DNA of 64,000 nt, taken from positions 248,001-312,000 of the forward strand of contig NZ_RHHO01000017.1 of assembly GCF_003710865.1 (NCBI RefSeq), given 5' to 3'. The position numbers and the translations under genes are program-made. Below are positions 8,766-17,385 of this stretch, piece by piece. The DNA is from Brevibacillus borstelensis. GTDB taxonomy: Bacteria; Bacillota; Bacilli; Brevibacillales; Brevibacillaceae. Every line of letters starts with the position of its first letter. The first letter of the stretch is position 1. The notes under the pieces were generated by a model, which saw only the letters and a list, made by a program, of their open reading frames with translations, did not search any database and had not been told where the DNA came from.

Positions 8766-9313
8766 CGAGACGCGAATTTATGGATGAGCTTGACAGGCTT
8801 CTCCGCGAATTGCCCGACAAGGATCGCCTGGACATATTGGCAGACTATACCGAACATTTCTTGATCGGAGTGGACAGGGGGAAAAGCGAACAGGAGATTG
8901 CCGACAGTCTGGGCAGTCCAAGGGTTCTTGCCCGCGAGATATTAGCCGGATACCGCATTCATCAGGCACAATCGAACGCATCCATCAGTAATATGACGAG
9001 AGCTGTTTTGGCGACCGTCAGTTTGGGCTTTTTTAACCTTGTTTTCGTATTGGGCCCATTTGTCGGACTGATTGCTGTCCTTATCGGTTTGTTTGCCGTC
9101 GCTCTGGCATTGCTGCTTACACCGATTGGCTTGTTTTTGAAGTACGGAATTCCGGGAAACGCAGATGAGCAATATCTGGTTCTCTTCTCGGGGATGGCAT
9201 CATTTGGTTTGGGCGGAATGCTTGCGATCGGGTTGGCCCGCTTGAGCCGATGGCTGTATCGGCAATTTTTGCGTTATCTGAACTTTAATGTCCGCATGAT
9301 TAGGGGGAAATAG
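8762..9313 (+). CDS. DUF1700 (HAAS-type) membrane protein
   Basis: The start is the ATG overlapping the padR stop. The 183 residues start with the short HAAS-like helical domain (REFMDELDRLLRELPDKDRLDILADYTEHF and an EIADSLGSPRVLAREI motif, residues 1-65). This is followed by about three membrane helices (residues 80-150) and a basic C-terminus. DUF1700 proteins nearly always sit behind PadR regulators and are thought to act as membrane-bound modulators. No catalytic residues are seen, and its exact role is unknown. Confidence 0.9.
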   Translation: MTRREFMDELDRLLRELPDKDRLDILADYTEHFLIGVDRGKSEQEIADSLGSPRVLAREILAGYRIHQAQSNASISNMTRAVLATVSLGFFNLVFVLGPFVGLIAVLIGLFAVALALLLTPIGLFLKYGIPGNADEQYLVLFSGMASFGLGGMLAIGLARLSRWLYRQFLRYLNFNVRMIRGK

Positions 9314-9314
9314 C

Positions 9315-10172
9315 ATGAGAAGAATGATAAATGTCTTGTTCGTCTTTTTCTGTCTGTTGTTTCTCGTTGGAGCGATCGGATTTGTCTGGCAGTTCAAACT
9401 GAACCCCGACTTTAAGGGAGACACGGAGACAGTCAGTGAACTGCGTACAATCGACCAGCCTATCAAGGGTGTCGAAGTGGAAACGGACATCGCTGACGTC
9501 GTGTTGACTACGAGCAATTTGTCCAGTGCGACTGCAAGAATGGTCGGGGAGGTTGATAGAAAGCGATTGGACAAAATCAAGTTTACGACGGAAGTCACCC
9601 CTGACGGAATTCTGCAGGTAAGGATAAAGGAACCAACTGAAATGCAGTTCGGCTTTTTCTTTCATCAACGGGTAGACCTGGAGCTCCAGGTGATGATTCC
9701 GGAAGCGGTCTACGAAAAAATAGCCGTGAACAGCGGCACGGGAGACTTCCGTATCAATGCGATCAAAGCAAAGGAAGGAACGCTGAAAACGAGCACGGGC
9801 GATATCGAGTTGGCGGGGTTTGAAGGAGAAACACTCACCCTGAGAACAGATACAGGCGACATGGACATATCCTCCGTCAGTGCAAAAGTGGATGCCTTCA
9901 GCAGTACAGGTGATATCGATTCGCTGCAACTGAAAGACATGAAGCACGACGTAAATGTCCGAACGGATACAGGAGACATCACGGTATCCTTGTTAAAACT
10001 GCCCGAAGCAGTAAAGATGGAACTGGCTACGGATACGGGAGATATAAAAGCCGATTGGCCGGAAATGTCTTACTCGGAAAAAGGGGAGCAGAGAGTAGCG
10101 GGATCGGTAGGCACGGAAGGTCCGGCGCTGACTGTCAGCAGCTCAACAGGGGATATTCGTATTCGTCACTGA
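9315..10172 (+). CDS. DUF4097-family membrane-anchored beta-repeat protein
   Basis: An N-terminal membrane helix (about residues 8-27) is followed by a beta-rich extracellular part ending at residue 285. Seven copies of a TGD motif ([24 protein letters not shown] and others) recur along residues 140-285, as expected for the right-handed beta repeats of DUF4097 (putative adhesin) proteins. The gene starts two bases after the DUF1700 stop with AGGGGGA as ribosome site, as the third gene of the PadR operon. The family has been linked to envelope stress responses. No enzymatic role is apparent. Confidence 0.9.
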   Translation: MRRMINVLFVFFCLLFLVGAIGFVWQFKLNPDFKGDTETVSELRTIDQPIKGVEVETDIADVVLTTSNLSSATARMVGEVDRKRLDKIKFTTEVTPDGILQVRIKEPTEMQFGFFFHQRVDLELQVMIPEAVYEKIAVNSGTGDFRINAIKAKEGTLKTSTGDIELAGFEGETLTLRTDTGDMDISSVSAKVDAFSSTGDIDSLQLKDMKHDVNVRTDTGDITVSLLKLPEAVKMELATDTGDIKADWPEMSYSEKGEQRVAGSVGTEGPALTVSSSTGDIRIRH

Positions 10173-10224
10173 GCTTTTGGGAAACAATGGTACCAGGAGA
10201 ACAGCGGTTGAAACGATAACGATT

Positions 10225-10269
10225 TTGACACAATCAATGCATTTTTTGTCGATTGCCGAGTGGTATCAT
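10225..10269 (+). promoter_or_regulatory. Candidate promoter region of hemEHY
   Basis: A perfect TTGACA lies at 10225-10230 but has no clear -10 at 17 bp. An extended -10 TGGTATCAT lies at 10261-10269, 40 bases before hemE, and is the more likely start signal. Confidence 0.45.
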
Positions 10270-10308
10270 AAGGATAAGGAATATTACCGTGTAAAGCGAG
10301 GTTTATTC

Positions 10309-11346
10309 ATGACTGCAAAACCGTTTAACGATACGTTTTTAAAAGCTTGTCGCCAGGAACCGACAGATCATGTGCCGGTATGGTACATGCGCCAGGCGGG
10401 GCGTTATCAACCCGAATACCGGGCTATCCGTGCCAAGCACACATTTTTTGAAATGAACTATATACCCGAAGTTTGCGCGGAAGTAACCCGTCTGCCGGTT
10501 GAGCAGCTCGGGGTGGATGCTGCGATTCTTTTTGCTGACATTATGACTCCACTCAAGCCGATCGGGGTCGATGTAAACATTGAATCGGGGATCGGACCTG
10601 TCATTGCCAACCCGATTGGATCGCTCGAAGATGTCCATCGCCTGGGCGAGCTCGACCCGGATACGCACGTGCCATACATCATGGAAGCGATCAAAATTTT
10701 GCGCCAGCAGCTCTCTGTACCGCTGATCGGTTTTGCAGGAGCTCCGTTTACCCTTGCCAGCTACATGATCGAGGGAGGTCCTTCCAAGCATTATCACAAA
10801 ACCAAATCGTTCATGTACACGCAGCCGGCAGCTTGGGAAAAGCTGATGGAGAAGCTGGGCACGTTGACCATTACATATCTGAAAGCGCAAATTGCCGCAG
10901 GCGCGCAAGCTGTCCAAGTATTTGACTCCTGGGTAGGCGCCCTGAACGATGAAGACTACCGGACATTTATCGCTCCGGTCATGAACCGCATCTTGCTGTC
11001 GCTGCGGGAGACGGGCGTGCCGACAATCTATTTCGGCGTAGGCTGTGGTCACCTGCTTGAGGAGTGGAACAAGCTGCCGGTCGATGTGGTCGGCCTCGAC
11101 TGGCGGACTTCGATCACAAAAGCGCGTGAGCTGGGCGTCACCAAAACCTTGCAAGGAAATCTGGATCCTACACTGCTTTTGGCTCCTTGGGAAAAATTGG
11201 AGGCGAAAGCAAAGGAAATACTTGACGAGGGCACGCAGCAGCCCGGCTATATCTTTAACCTGGGTCATGGAGTGTTCCCAGACGCCAAAGTAGAAACCTT
11301 GCAAAAGCTGACCAGCTTCATTCACAGTTATCGCCGGAACGCGTAA
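10309..11346 (+). CDS. hemE: Uroporphyrinogen III decarboxylase
   Basis: HemE removes four acetate carboxyls from uroporphyrinogen III to give coproporphyrinogen III. The ATG at 10309 (GCGAGG upstream) gives 345 residues, close to the usual ~350, and excludes a spurious upstream extension. The signature [10 protein letters not shown] (Arg28, Arg32) and the catalytic-Asp segment LFADIMTP are intact, as are [16 protein letters not shown] and the C-terminal [10 protein letters not shown]. It is followed after 16 bases by hemH and then hemY, the standard Gram-positive hemEHY operon of the coproporphyrin-dependent haem route. Confidence 0.98.
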   Translation: MTAKPFNDTFLKACRQEPTDHVPVWYMRQAGRYQPEYRAIRAKHTFFEMNYIPEVCAEVTRLPVEQLGVDAAILFADIMTPLKPIGVDVNIESGIGPVIANPIGSLEDVHRLGELDPDTHVPYIMEAIKILRQQLSVPLIGFAGAPFTLASYMIEGGPSKHYHKTKSFMYTQPAAWEKLMEKLGTLTITYLKAQIAAGAQAVQVFDSWVGALNDEDYRTFIAPVMNRILLSLRETGVPTIYFGVGCGHLLEEWNKLPVDVVGLDWRTSITKARELGVTKTLQGNLDPTLLLAPWEKLEAKAKEILDEGTQQPGYIFNLGHGVFPDAKVETLQKLTSFIHSYRRNA

Positions 11347-11362
11347 TACGGAGGTGCAACTT

Positions 11363-12304
11363 ATGTCCAAGCAAAAGATCGGATTACTCCTGATGGCGTA
11401 CGGAACACCGCGCAAGAAGGAAGAGATTGAACCCTATTACACGCATATTCGCCGGGGCCGCAAGCCTTCGCAGGAATTGCTGGACGATCTGACAGCCCGC
11501 TATGAAGCGGTGGGTGGCGTCAATCGCTTTGCCGAAATTACGGACGAGCAGGTACGCCAGCTTGAACAGGAGATGAACCGCCGTTTTCCGGATAAGGAAT
11601 TTGTCGGCTATCTTGGTCTAAAGCACATCGCTCCTTTCGTGGAGGATGCAGTCGAGGCAATGCATCGCGATGGCATCGAAAAGGCGATCAGCTTGGTGCT
11701 GGCTCCCCACTATTCCAGCTACAGTGTAAAAGAATACAATGGCAGGGCAAAGGAACACGCAGCGAGCATCGGCGGCCCTGAAATCCATTCAGTGGAGAGC
11801 TGGTATACGGAGCCCGGGTTTATTTCCTATTGGAGCGATGCGATCAAGGATACGTTCAGATCGATGCCGGAAGCGCAACGAGACAAAGCCGTGGTGATTT
11901 TCTCTGCCCACAGTCTCCCGGAAAAAATCCTCCAATCGGGTGATCCGTATCCCCATCAGCTGGAGGAAACGGCTGCATTGATCGCAAAAGAAGCGGGCAT
12001 TTCGCACTACGCTATCGGCTGGCAGAGTGCAGGCAATACACCCGAGCCATGGCTCGGACCGGACGTGCAGGATTTGACCCGCGACCTGCACAACGCTCAT
12101 GGATACCAAACCTTCGTGTACTGCCCGGTCGGCTTCGTCGCAGAGCATCTGGAAGTGCTCTACGACAATGACATCGAATGCAAAGCGGTAACCGATGAAC
12201 TCGGAGCCAATTACTACCGGCCCCCGATGCCGAATGCCAGACCTGCTTTTATCTCCTGTCTGGCTGATGTAATCGGGAAAAAGCTGCCGGCAATGGGGAA
12301 ATAG
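11363..12304 (+). CDS. hemH: Ferrochelatase (coproporphyrin-type)
   Basis: The start is the ATG at 11363 with GGAGGTG at 11350-11356, giving 313 residues; a GTG nine bases upstream overlaps the ribosome site and is rejected. Landmarks are [26 protein letters not shown], the metal-site His in [10 protein letters not shown] and the Glu in [19 protein letters not shown]. In Firmicutes this protein inserts iron into coproporphyrin III (CpfC), before HemQ makes haem b. It is the middle gene of hemEHY. No Fe-S cluster cysteines are apparent at the C-terminus. Confidence 0.97.
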   Translation: MSKQKIGLLLMAYGTPRKKEEIEPYYTHIRRGRKPSQELLDDLTARYEAVGGVNRFAEITDEQVRQLEQEMNRRFPDKEFVGYLGLKHIAPFVEDAVEAMHRDGIEKAISLVLAPHYSSYSVKEYNGRAKEHAASIGGPEIHSVESWYTEPGFISYWSDAIKDTFRSMPEAQRDKAVVIFSAHSLPEKILQSGDPYPHQLEETAALIAKEAGISHYAIGWQSAGNTPEPWLGPDVQDLTRDLHNAHGYQTFVYCPVGFVAEHLEVLYDNDIECKAVTDELGANYYRPPMPNARPAFISCLADVIGKKLPAMGK

Positions 12305-12307
12305 CAA

Positions 12308-13732
12308 ATGAGCGAAAAACAGCTGCATGTCACGATCGTAGGCGGCGGTATGACTGGACTTACGGCTGCCTACTACCTGCAGAAATGGACGCGGGAACAA
12401 GGATTGCCAGTCCGGTTCACATTGCTGGAAGCAAGCGACAGGACCGGCGGGAAGGTTCAGACCTGGAAGCACGAGGGATTTACCATTGAGCTGGGAGCAG
12501 ACTCCTTTTTGGAACGAAAAACGAGCGCAACCGAGCTCATCAAAGATGTCGGCCTGGGTGATCGGCTGGTAAACAACAACGCGGGTCAGGCGTATATTCT
12601 GCATAAAAACGGTTTGTACACGATTCCGGAGGGAGCCGTGATGGGTGTACCGACCAAGCTGATGCCTTTTGCCATGACACCGCTTATCTCTCCGTTGGGC
12701 AAGCTCAGAGCGGCGGTAGATTTGATATTGCCGGGGGCGCAAACTGGCGAAGACGAGTCCGTTGGGAATTTTTTCCGTCGCCGGCTTGGAGATGAAGTCA
12801 TCGAGAATGTAATCGAGCCTTTGATCTCCGGCGTTTACGGTGGCGATATCGACAAATTGAGTCTTCTCTCCACCTTTCCGCAATACGCCCAGATGGAACA
12901 GAAGCACCGCAGCCTCATTATGGCGATGAGGAATTCTCGCCCTAAGCAGAGCAAACAGTCCGAGGGACAGCCAAAGTCAAAGGGAATGTTCGTGAGCTTG
13001 ACCAGCGGCTTGCAATCACTCGCTGATCGACTGGAAGAACTGCTGCCTGCTGACTCGGTCCGGAAAAGCACGGCTGTCAAGCGCTTGGAAAAGCGCCAGG
13101 ACGGATATAGCGTCGAACTGGCTCATGGTGAGGTTTTTGATACCGACGCTGTTATTTTAGCGATCCCTCATCATTTGGCCAGGGAAGTTGTCAAGGAGCA
13201 TGTCGATATACCGCCGATCAGCGGCGCCAAGCCTACGATTATGGCGACAGTCGCTCTCGCCTATCCCGAGCAAGGCGTAAGGATCGATAAAGAAGGGACA
13301 GGCTTTGTCGTCCCTCGCAAGGAAAAGTTTACGATCACGGCGTGCACGTGGACTCAGCGAAAGTGGCCGCATACGACGCCGAAAGGCAAGGCGCTTGTAC
13401 GCTGCTACGTGGGCAAGCCGGGCGCCGAAGAGATTGTAGACCGTTCTGATGAAGAAATCGTCGACGTGGTCGTCCGCGATCTCCAGAAAGTCATGCAGAT
13501 CGATGACCATCCCGAATTTTACAAGGTTACCCGTTGGAACAGGGGCTTGCCGTACTTGGTTGGTCACAAGCAATGGCTCAAAGGGGCCACCGCCAAGATG
13601 AAGGAGCATCTGCCCGGTGTATGGCTGACCGGCGGTTCCTACGGAGGTGTCGGGGTGCCGGACTGTATTGACCAGGCAAAACAGACTGTACAGGAATTAT
13701 TGGAATATTGGACGCAAAAACCAGGGAGCTGA
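12308..13732 (+). CDS. hemY: Coproporphyrinogen/protoporphyrinogen III oxidase (HemY type)
   Basis: This 474-residue FAD enzyme oxidises coproporphyrinogen III to coproporphyrin III in Gram-positive bacteria (CgoX). The N-terminal dinucleotide-binding motif VTIVGGGMTGLTAAYYL and the GGKVQTWKHEGFTIELGADSF segment are intact. At the C-terminus the FAD-contacting VWLTGGSYGGVGVPDCIDQA is present. The gene starts three bases after hemH and ends inside its terminator hairpin. No hemQ gene is seen downstream; it must lie elsewhere. Confidence 0.97.
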   Translation: MSEKQLHVTIVGGGMTGLTAAYYLQKWTREQGLPVRFTLLEASDRTGGKVQTWKHEGFTIELGADSFLERKTSATELIKDVGLGDRLVNNNAGQAYILHKNGLYTIPEGAVMGVPTKLMPFAMTPLISPLGKLRAAVDLILPGAQTGEDESVGNFFRRRLGDEVIENVIEPLISGVYGGDIDKLSLLSTFPQYAQMEQKHRSLIMAMRNSRPKQSKQSEGQPKSKGMFVSLTSGLQSLADRLEELLPADSVRKSTAVKRLEKRQDGYSVELAHGEVFDTDAVILAIPHHLAREVVKEHVDIPPISGAKPTIMATVALAYPEQGVRIDKEGTGFVVPRKEKFTITACTWTQRKWPHTTPKGKALVRCYVGKPGAEEIVDRSDEEIVDVVVRDLQKVMQIDDHPEFYKVTRWNRGLPYLVGHKQWLKGATAKMKEHLPGVWLTGGSYGGVGVPDCIDQAKQTVQELLEYWTQKPGS

Positions 13733-13747
13733 TACCCTGGTTTTTTT
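13717..13747 (+). terminator. Terminator of hemEHY
   Basis: The stem AAAACCAGGG / CCCTGGTTTT spans the hemY stop codon and runs into seven Ts. Confidence 0.9.
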
Positions 13748-13870
13748 ACGTTGTACGATTCCCTCGGATTGGTTCTGATAAGTGCTGCCCTTGCTCCTTA
13801 TGACGAAGAATCGAGATTTTCTTCCGCCGCAGCTTTTCTATTTTAGCGGTTGGACAGGCTTTGGTGGAGG

Positions 13871-14076
13871 AGATGAAAAAGGAGAAAACGGCTACAGGTT
13901 CGGTGGGACACTGCTGGGGGCTGTACTGTCCGGCTCCATTCCAAAAGCAAAACCGCGTCCAAAAGCAGTCTGCTCAGGGCAGCGTCTCAGAGTTGGACGC
14001 TGAAAACGTGTTTTGCTTTTTCCATTCCGCCTGGGTAGTGTCCCAAAGACCTTCGCCGTTTTCTCCTTTTTCATCT
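13871..14076. repeat. 206-bp imperfect palindrome (first of two)
   Basis: The outer arms are a perfect 22-bp inverted repeat (13871-13892 against 14055-14076). Matched inner blocks follow in the same order: GGGACACT 13905-13912 with 14037-14044, AAAAGCAAAAC 13943-13953 with 14010-14020, and GCGTCCAA 13955-13962 with 13993-14000. The whole stretch can fold into one long interrupted hairpin. It has no open frame of note and no transposase. It could be a MITE-like element, a recombined terminator pair or a structured RNA. Confidence 0.85.
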
Positions 14077-14167
14077 CTACAGCTACTGATAAAGGCTGCG
14101 AAAAACTACAGACAACCTGAACCCTCCCACATGCTTTGTAAAGCTCGCAGAAGCAGATCAGATCGCC

Positions 14168-14368
14168 AGAGAAGCCTGTTTCCAGTCGGAGCGACTAGCG
14201 AAGTCCCACCCAGCTCCGCAATGATCCCGAGGAAACAGAATCGCAACCTATGACTACACTTCAAAGCTGCGCGCCGTTTTGCGATTCCCTCGGGAGCATT
14301 GCGGAGCGGACAGTGTTCGCTTCCATGCGGAGCGTAGACCGGAGCGGAGAATGGAAACAGGCTTCTCT
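14168..14368. repeat. 201-bp imperfect palindrome (second of two)
   Basis: The outer arms AGAGAAGCCTGTTTCCA (14168-14184) and its complement (14352-14368) match perfectly. Inner matched blocks are GCTCCGCAATG 14213-14223 with 14297-14307, a CCCGAGG block near 14226-14232 with 14288-14294, and GAATCGCAA 14238-14246 with 14279-14287. The architecture is the same as the first palindrome, 92 bases away, but the sequence differs. Confidence 0.83.
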
Positions 14369-14531
14369 CCGCTACAGCAGCTTTAAACGGGGGGTTATTC
14401 CAACGTAACTGCCTACTACTCTCGGTTGAAAATCAAGGCGACTTCTTCCAAACCCAATTTTCCGGTGCTAAAAGGCTCGTCTGCCCCATATAGTGTAAAG
14501 AAATGTCCTGCACTTGAAAGGAGGAGCACGG

Positions 14532-16382
14532 ATGGCGCTACAGGATGGACTGCTTTCGTTTGCCATCAAGGAAACCATTTTCCTCTCATCGGATAAAGCC
14601 GGAATAGACGAGTGGAGAGAATTGGAGTTGTTTCCTGATGTCGAGGTGCTGGAAACAGAGTCAGCGATCTCCATCACCGGTTGCCTGCAATTATTCGGGA
14701 AATACAAGCCGATCAAGGACACCTCTGAGACAGCTGGAGGCGGTACGGAATCCTTGGTTGAGGCGGTGACCTTTTCACCTTTTCGGCCGGGCGGGTCAGA
14801 CGGGCAGCTGTACGGCCAGGAGGAACAACTGCACCACAGGATTCCGCTAAACATCACGATTCCTTTGAATCGAATCGCTGAAATAGAGGATATTTACGCA
14901 GTTGTCGACAGCTTTGATTACCAGCTTGATTCTCCCCATCAGGTGATGATAGAGGCTGATCTGAAAATCGCGGGCATCAAGTTTGCCGAGACCAATTATC
15001 AGACAGGACAACCTGCGGGCAATCCTGAACCAGTCTCCTATGGAGAAGTTCCCTCTAGCGGAGAGTGGCAATTTGCCCATGCTTCGCAAGATCAGTCAGA
15101 AGAACTTGCACAGCCTATCTCGCTAGAGGACATCGAGCGGAAGCTGGCGGAGCTGGAAAGTGAATTGCATCGGCAAATCCCGCTGGAGGAAGCACAGCAG
15201 ACTCACGCAGTGCAACAGACCCACGCAGTGCAACAGACCCACGGGGTGCAACAGACCCACGCGATGCAACAGACCCACGCGATGCAACAGACCCCAGCCG
15301 CACAGCAAAGCCCGAGCGGGTTTGCAGCGATGTTTGAAGCTTCTCAGCACAAGGGGACTTCAAACCGGACAGAAAATGAAAGTCTAGGATTTGGGGATGT
15401 AACCGAGGCGCTCACGGTCAAAGAACAAGGAAAAGGCTCCGATCGCGATAGCAGCCCCTCTATCGAACAGGTGTCATGGAATGAGCCTGAAGCGAATCCG
15501 GCGCTCTACGAAGGGATGGCCCCCGAGAAGAAGTTCGTATCGCATGTCGAGAGGCAATCCGAGGAAACGGCTTCCGAGCCGTCCTTGGAGCTGCGGAAGG
15601 TGGCAGAGTCGCAGGCGGCCCAACCGGTTCGCTTCCAACCGGAAAGAAAATTCGGGGATATAGCTCCCGAGCCGTCCTTGGAAGTGGGCAAAGTGGCAGA
15701 GTCACAGGCGGCTGAACCGGTTCATTCCCGACCGGAAAAGCAATCCGAAGAGACGCTGCCCGCACCGCCTTTGGAGTTGCGGGAGGTGGCAGACTCACAG
15801 TCGACCGAGACTCCTCGCACCCAACCGGAGGCTGTGCAAGAAGAAACCGTCGCGACGGGAGTCTCCGATGAAAGCAGGGAGGAAGCGCAAGCTGAGCCGG
15901 CCACAGCGGATGCGGATGAAGCCGCTGTAGAAGCAGCAGCACAGGAGACAGCAGACGAGGAGGCGGTAGAGGTCATTGCCCAGCAGCCTCAGGAGGCAGT
16001 GGAAGAGAAGGAAGTGCGTGTAGCGATATCGGGCAAACCGGCGCGTGAAGAAGGCGGCAAGGTAAATCTCACGTCGATCTTTTCGCAAGCGACCCGGGTG
16101 CAGCAAGAGGCCAAAATGGAAGAAGAGTCTTCTTCACAGGCGTCGCGAAAAGGTTCCTTTGAAGCAGATTCGGCTTCGATCGAGACGATGCACAATCTCA
16201 CTTCCTTTGTCCGCAGCAAAGAGGAAAAGCAAAGCCGGCTAAAGTTGTGCATCATTCAACGCGACGAGACGCTGGAAACGATCTGTCAGCGTTATGCCAT
16301 TCCTCAGTCTCGGATTCTGGAGGTAAACAACCTGCGTTCAGACCAGATCGTGGCCGGGCAAATACTCTATATTCCACAGTGA
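14532..16382 (+). CDS. spoVID: Spore coat morphogenetic protein SpoVID
   Basis: SpoVID is the scaffold that makes the spore coat encase the forespore and binds SafA. The ATG at 14532 has GAAAGGAGGAG before it; an upstream in-frame TTG is part of the ribosome site region. Of 616 residues, about 1-150 form the conserved beta-rich N-domain (LLSFAIKETIFL, IPLNITIPLNRI). A long acidic, low-complexity middle follows, and residues 570-616 form a LysM domain (LKLCIIQRDETLETICQRY, VAGQILYIP). The middle contains two tandem-repeat arrays. Position next to two kinase-fold coat genes and upstream of valS agrees with the spoVID-ysxE neighbourhood in Bacillus. Confidence 0.95.
   Translation: MALQDGLLSFAIKETIFLSSDKAGIDEWRELELFPDVEVLETESAISITGCLQLFGKYKPIKDTSETAGGGTESLVEAVTFSPFRPGGSDGQLYGQEEQLHHRIPLNITIPLNRIAEIEDIYAVVDSFDYQLDSPHQVMIEADLKIAGIKFAETNYQTGQPAGNPEPVSYGEVPSSGEWQFAHASQDQSEELAQPISLEDIERKLAELESELHRQIPLEEAQQTHAVQQTHAVQQTHGVQQTHAMQQTHAMQQTPAAQQSPSGFAAMFEASQHKGTSNRTENESLGFGDVTEALTVKEQGKGSDRDSSPSIEQVSWNEPEANPALYEGMAPEKKFVSHVERQSEETASEPSLELRKVAESQAAQPVRFQPERKFGDIAPEPSLEVGKVAESQAAEPVHSRPEKQSEETLPAPPLELREVADSQSTETPRTQPEAVQEETVATGVSDESREEAQAEPATADADEAAVEAAAQETADEEAVEVIAQQPQEAVEEKEVRVAISGKPAREEGGKVNLTSIFSQATRVQQEAKMEEESSSQASRKGSFEADSASIETMHNLTSFVRSKEEKQSRLKLCIIQRDETLETICQRYAIPQSRILEVNNLRSDQIVAGQILYIPQ
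15195..15302 (+). repeat. 18-bp tandem repeat, six units, in spoVID
   Basis: Six consecutive 18-bp units encode QQTHAV-like hexapeptides (QQTHAV, QQTHAV, QQTHGV, QQTHAM, QQTHAM, QQTPAA). Units 2 to 5 are nearly identical at the DNA level, so copy number is likely to vary between strains. Confidence 0.95.
15579..15857 (+). repeat. 93-bp tandem repeat, three units, in spoVID
   Basis: Three 31-residue units begin at 15579, 15672 and 15765. Each starts P-S/P-L-E and carries a KVAESQ-like core followed by a Pro/Glu-rich tail. The first two are closest to each other and the third is more diverged. Confidence 0.85.
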
Positions 16383-16395
16383 GGAGCGGGGGGCC

Positions 16396-17385
16396 GTGGA
16401 GAAAATCAATCTGTCCGAAGTGTGTCAACGGTATCGGGCAAGGGTAATCCACATCACCCCGCTGAACGATTGCCATCTGTTGGAGACAAACCGCGGTCCG
16501 AAAGAGCTGCGCATATGGCCACGGGTAGACATCATGCGTTGGTCGTTTGCATGGCGTGAACGAATGGTTCGCCAAGGTTTCCGCGATTTGGAGAGATTTA
16601 TTCGGACGAAGGATTCAAAGCCGTATTTGGTGGTAGGCCAACGCGGAATTACGCTCACAGATCATCTTCGCCGCATCGAATCGATACCACTGGGAACGGA
16701 TACCATGCGTCAATGCGGCAAGATCGTTGCGATGATGCATGAATCCCAGCGGGACGGCAGTATCTTTCACCCCGCCGATTTTTGGGAACGAGAACAGGCG
16801 AGAATGGCTGCGACAACGAGAAGGGTAAAAGATTTTTGGGAATCTCTCCGTTATCGCGGCAGACAATCAGGCAGGGATCATCGTTTTTATAGCTGGCTAT
16901 TTCCGCCCCTTTTGGAGAGAATGGAGCGCTGCACCGACATGCTTTTGAGTACCAGGATCGATCAGAAAGAGCTCTTTGTCTCCCACGGCACTTTGCGCCC
17001 GGACAATTGGGGGCTGGTAAACGACAAGCTGTTTTTGCGCGGTTTTTTCCAGCCGGTTTTATCGGTCGCTCAGCGGGATACAGCCGGGTACCTGAGAGAT
17101 CTGTTTGTCCGCCACGAGGATTTGTCACTGATCGAAGCGTTTTTAAGTGGTTACGAGGAAATTCGGCCGCTTGGTCAAACCGACTACACGCTCCTGTTGG
17201 CTTTCATGGCCTATCCAGAGGAAATATCGCATATGGTGCAGTCTAGCATTGAGGTGTATCGCGAGCCGGGAGAGGCGCGTTTGGCGCGAATCGAGCAGGC
17301 TGTCAACCGCCAGCAGATGGTTGATCAGCTCTTGAAATATATAGCCGAACGGGCCGAGGAAACGAGGAGTGAGTCAAAAGCATGA
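16396..17385 (+). CDS. CotS/YsxE-like kinase-fold spore coat protein (first of pair)
   Basis: This 329-residue protein has a GTG start 13 bases after the spoVID stop, with a GGAG-rich ribosome site. The fold pattern is that of the aminoglycoside-phosphotransferase-like CotS family: an N-lobe ending PYLVVGQRGITLTDHL, and a C-lobe with VSHGTLRPDNWGLVNDKLFL. In that segment the usual catalytic HGDxxxxN is replaced by HGTLRPDNW, so kinase activity is doubtful. It overlaps the next gene by ATGA. Location in the spoVID operon suggests a mother-cell coat component. Confidence 0.8.
   Translation: MEKINLSEVCQRYRARVIHITPLNDCHLLETNRGPKELRIWPRVDIMRWSFAWRERMVRQGFRDLERFIRTKDSKPYLVVGQRGITLTDHLRRIESIPLGTDTMRQCGKIVAMMHESQRDGSIFHPADFWEREQARMAATTRRVKDFWESLRYRGRQSGRDHRFYSWLFPPLLERMERCTDMLLSTRIDQKELFVSHGTLRPDNWGLVNDKLFLRGFFQPVLSVAQRDTAGYLRDLFVRHEDLSLIEAFLSGYEEIRPLGQTDYTLLLAFMAYPEEISHMVQSSIEVYREPGEARLARIEQAVNRQQMVDQLLKYIAERAEETRSESKA

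Larger units (their letters stand above)
13748..14531. other. Long non-coding interval between hemY and spoVID
   Basis: No supportable gene was found in these 784 bases. Short open frames run across it, but they span the palindromes and lack ribosome sites. It holds two ~200-bp imperfect palindromes, listed separately. The 12-mer CGATTCCCTCGG also occurs twice, at 13756-13767 and inside the second palindrome at 14282-14293. Just before spoVID lies CATATAGT (14487-14494), which resembles a sigma-E -10, but no convincing -35 partner is visible. Confidence 0.7.

Noticed and set aside
13782..14253. Two overlapping plus-strand frames in the hemY-spoVID gap
   Set aside because: They run through the first palindrome and its arms, lack ribosome sites and resemble no protein.
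13871..14368. CRISPR array
   Set aside because: The repeats are inverted and unequal, with no direct repeat-spacer pattern and no cas genes.
15115..15363. Repetitive minus-strand frames (RGSVAL and VGLLHR repeats) under spoVID
   Set aside because: Same artefact from the 18-bp array in spoVID.
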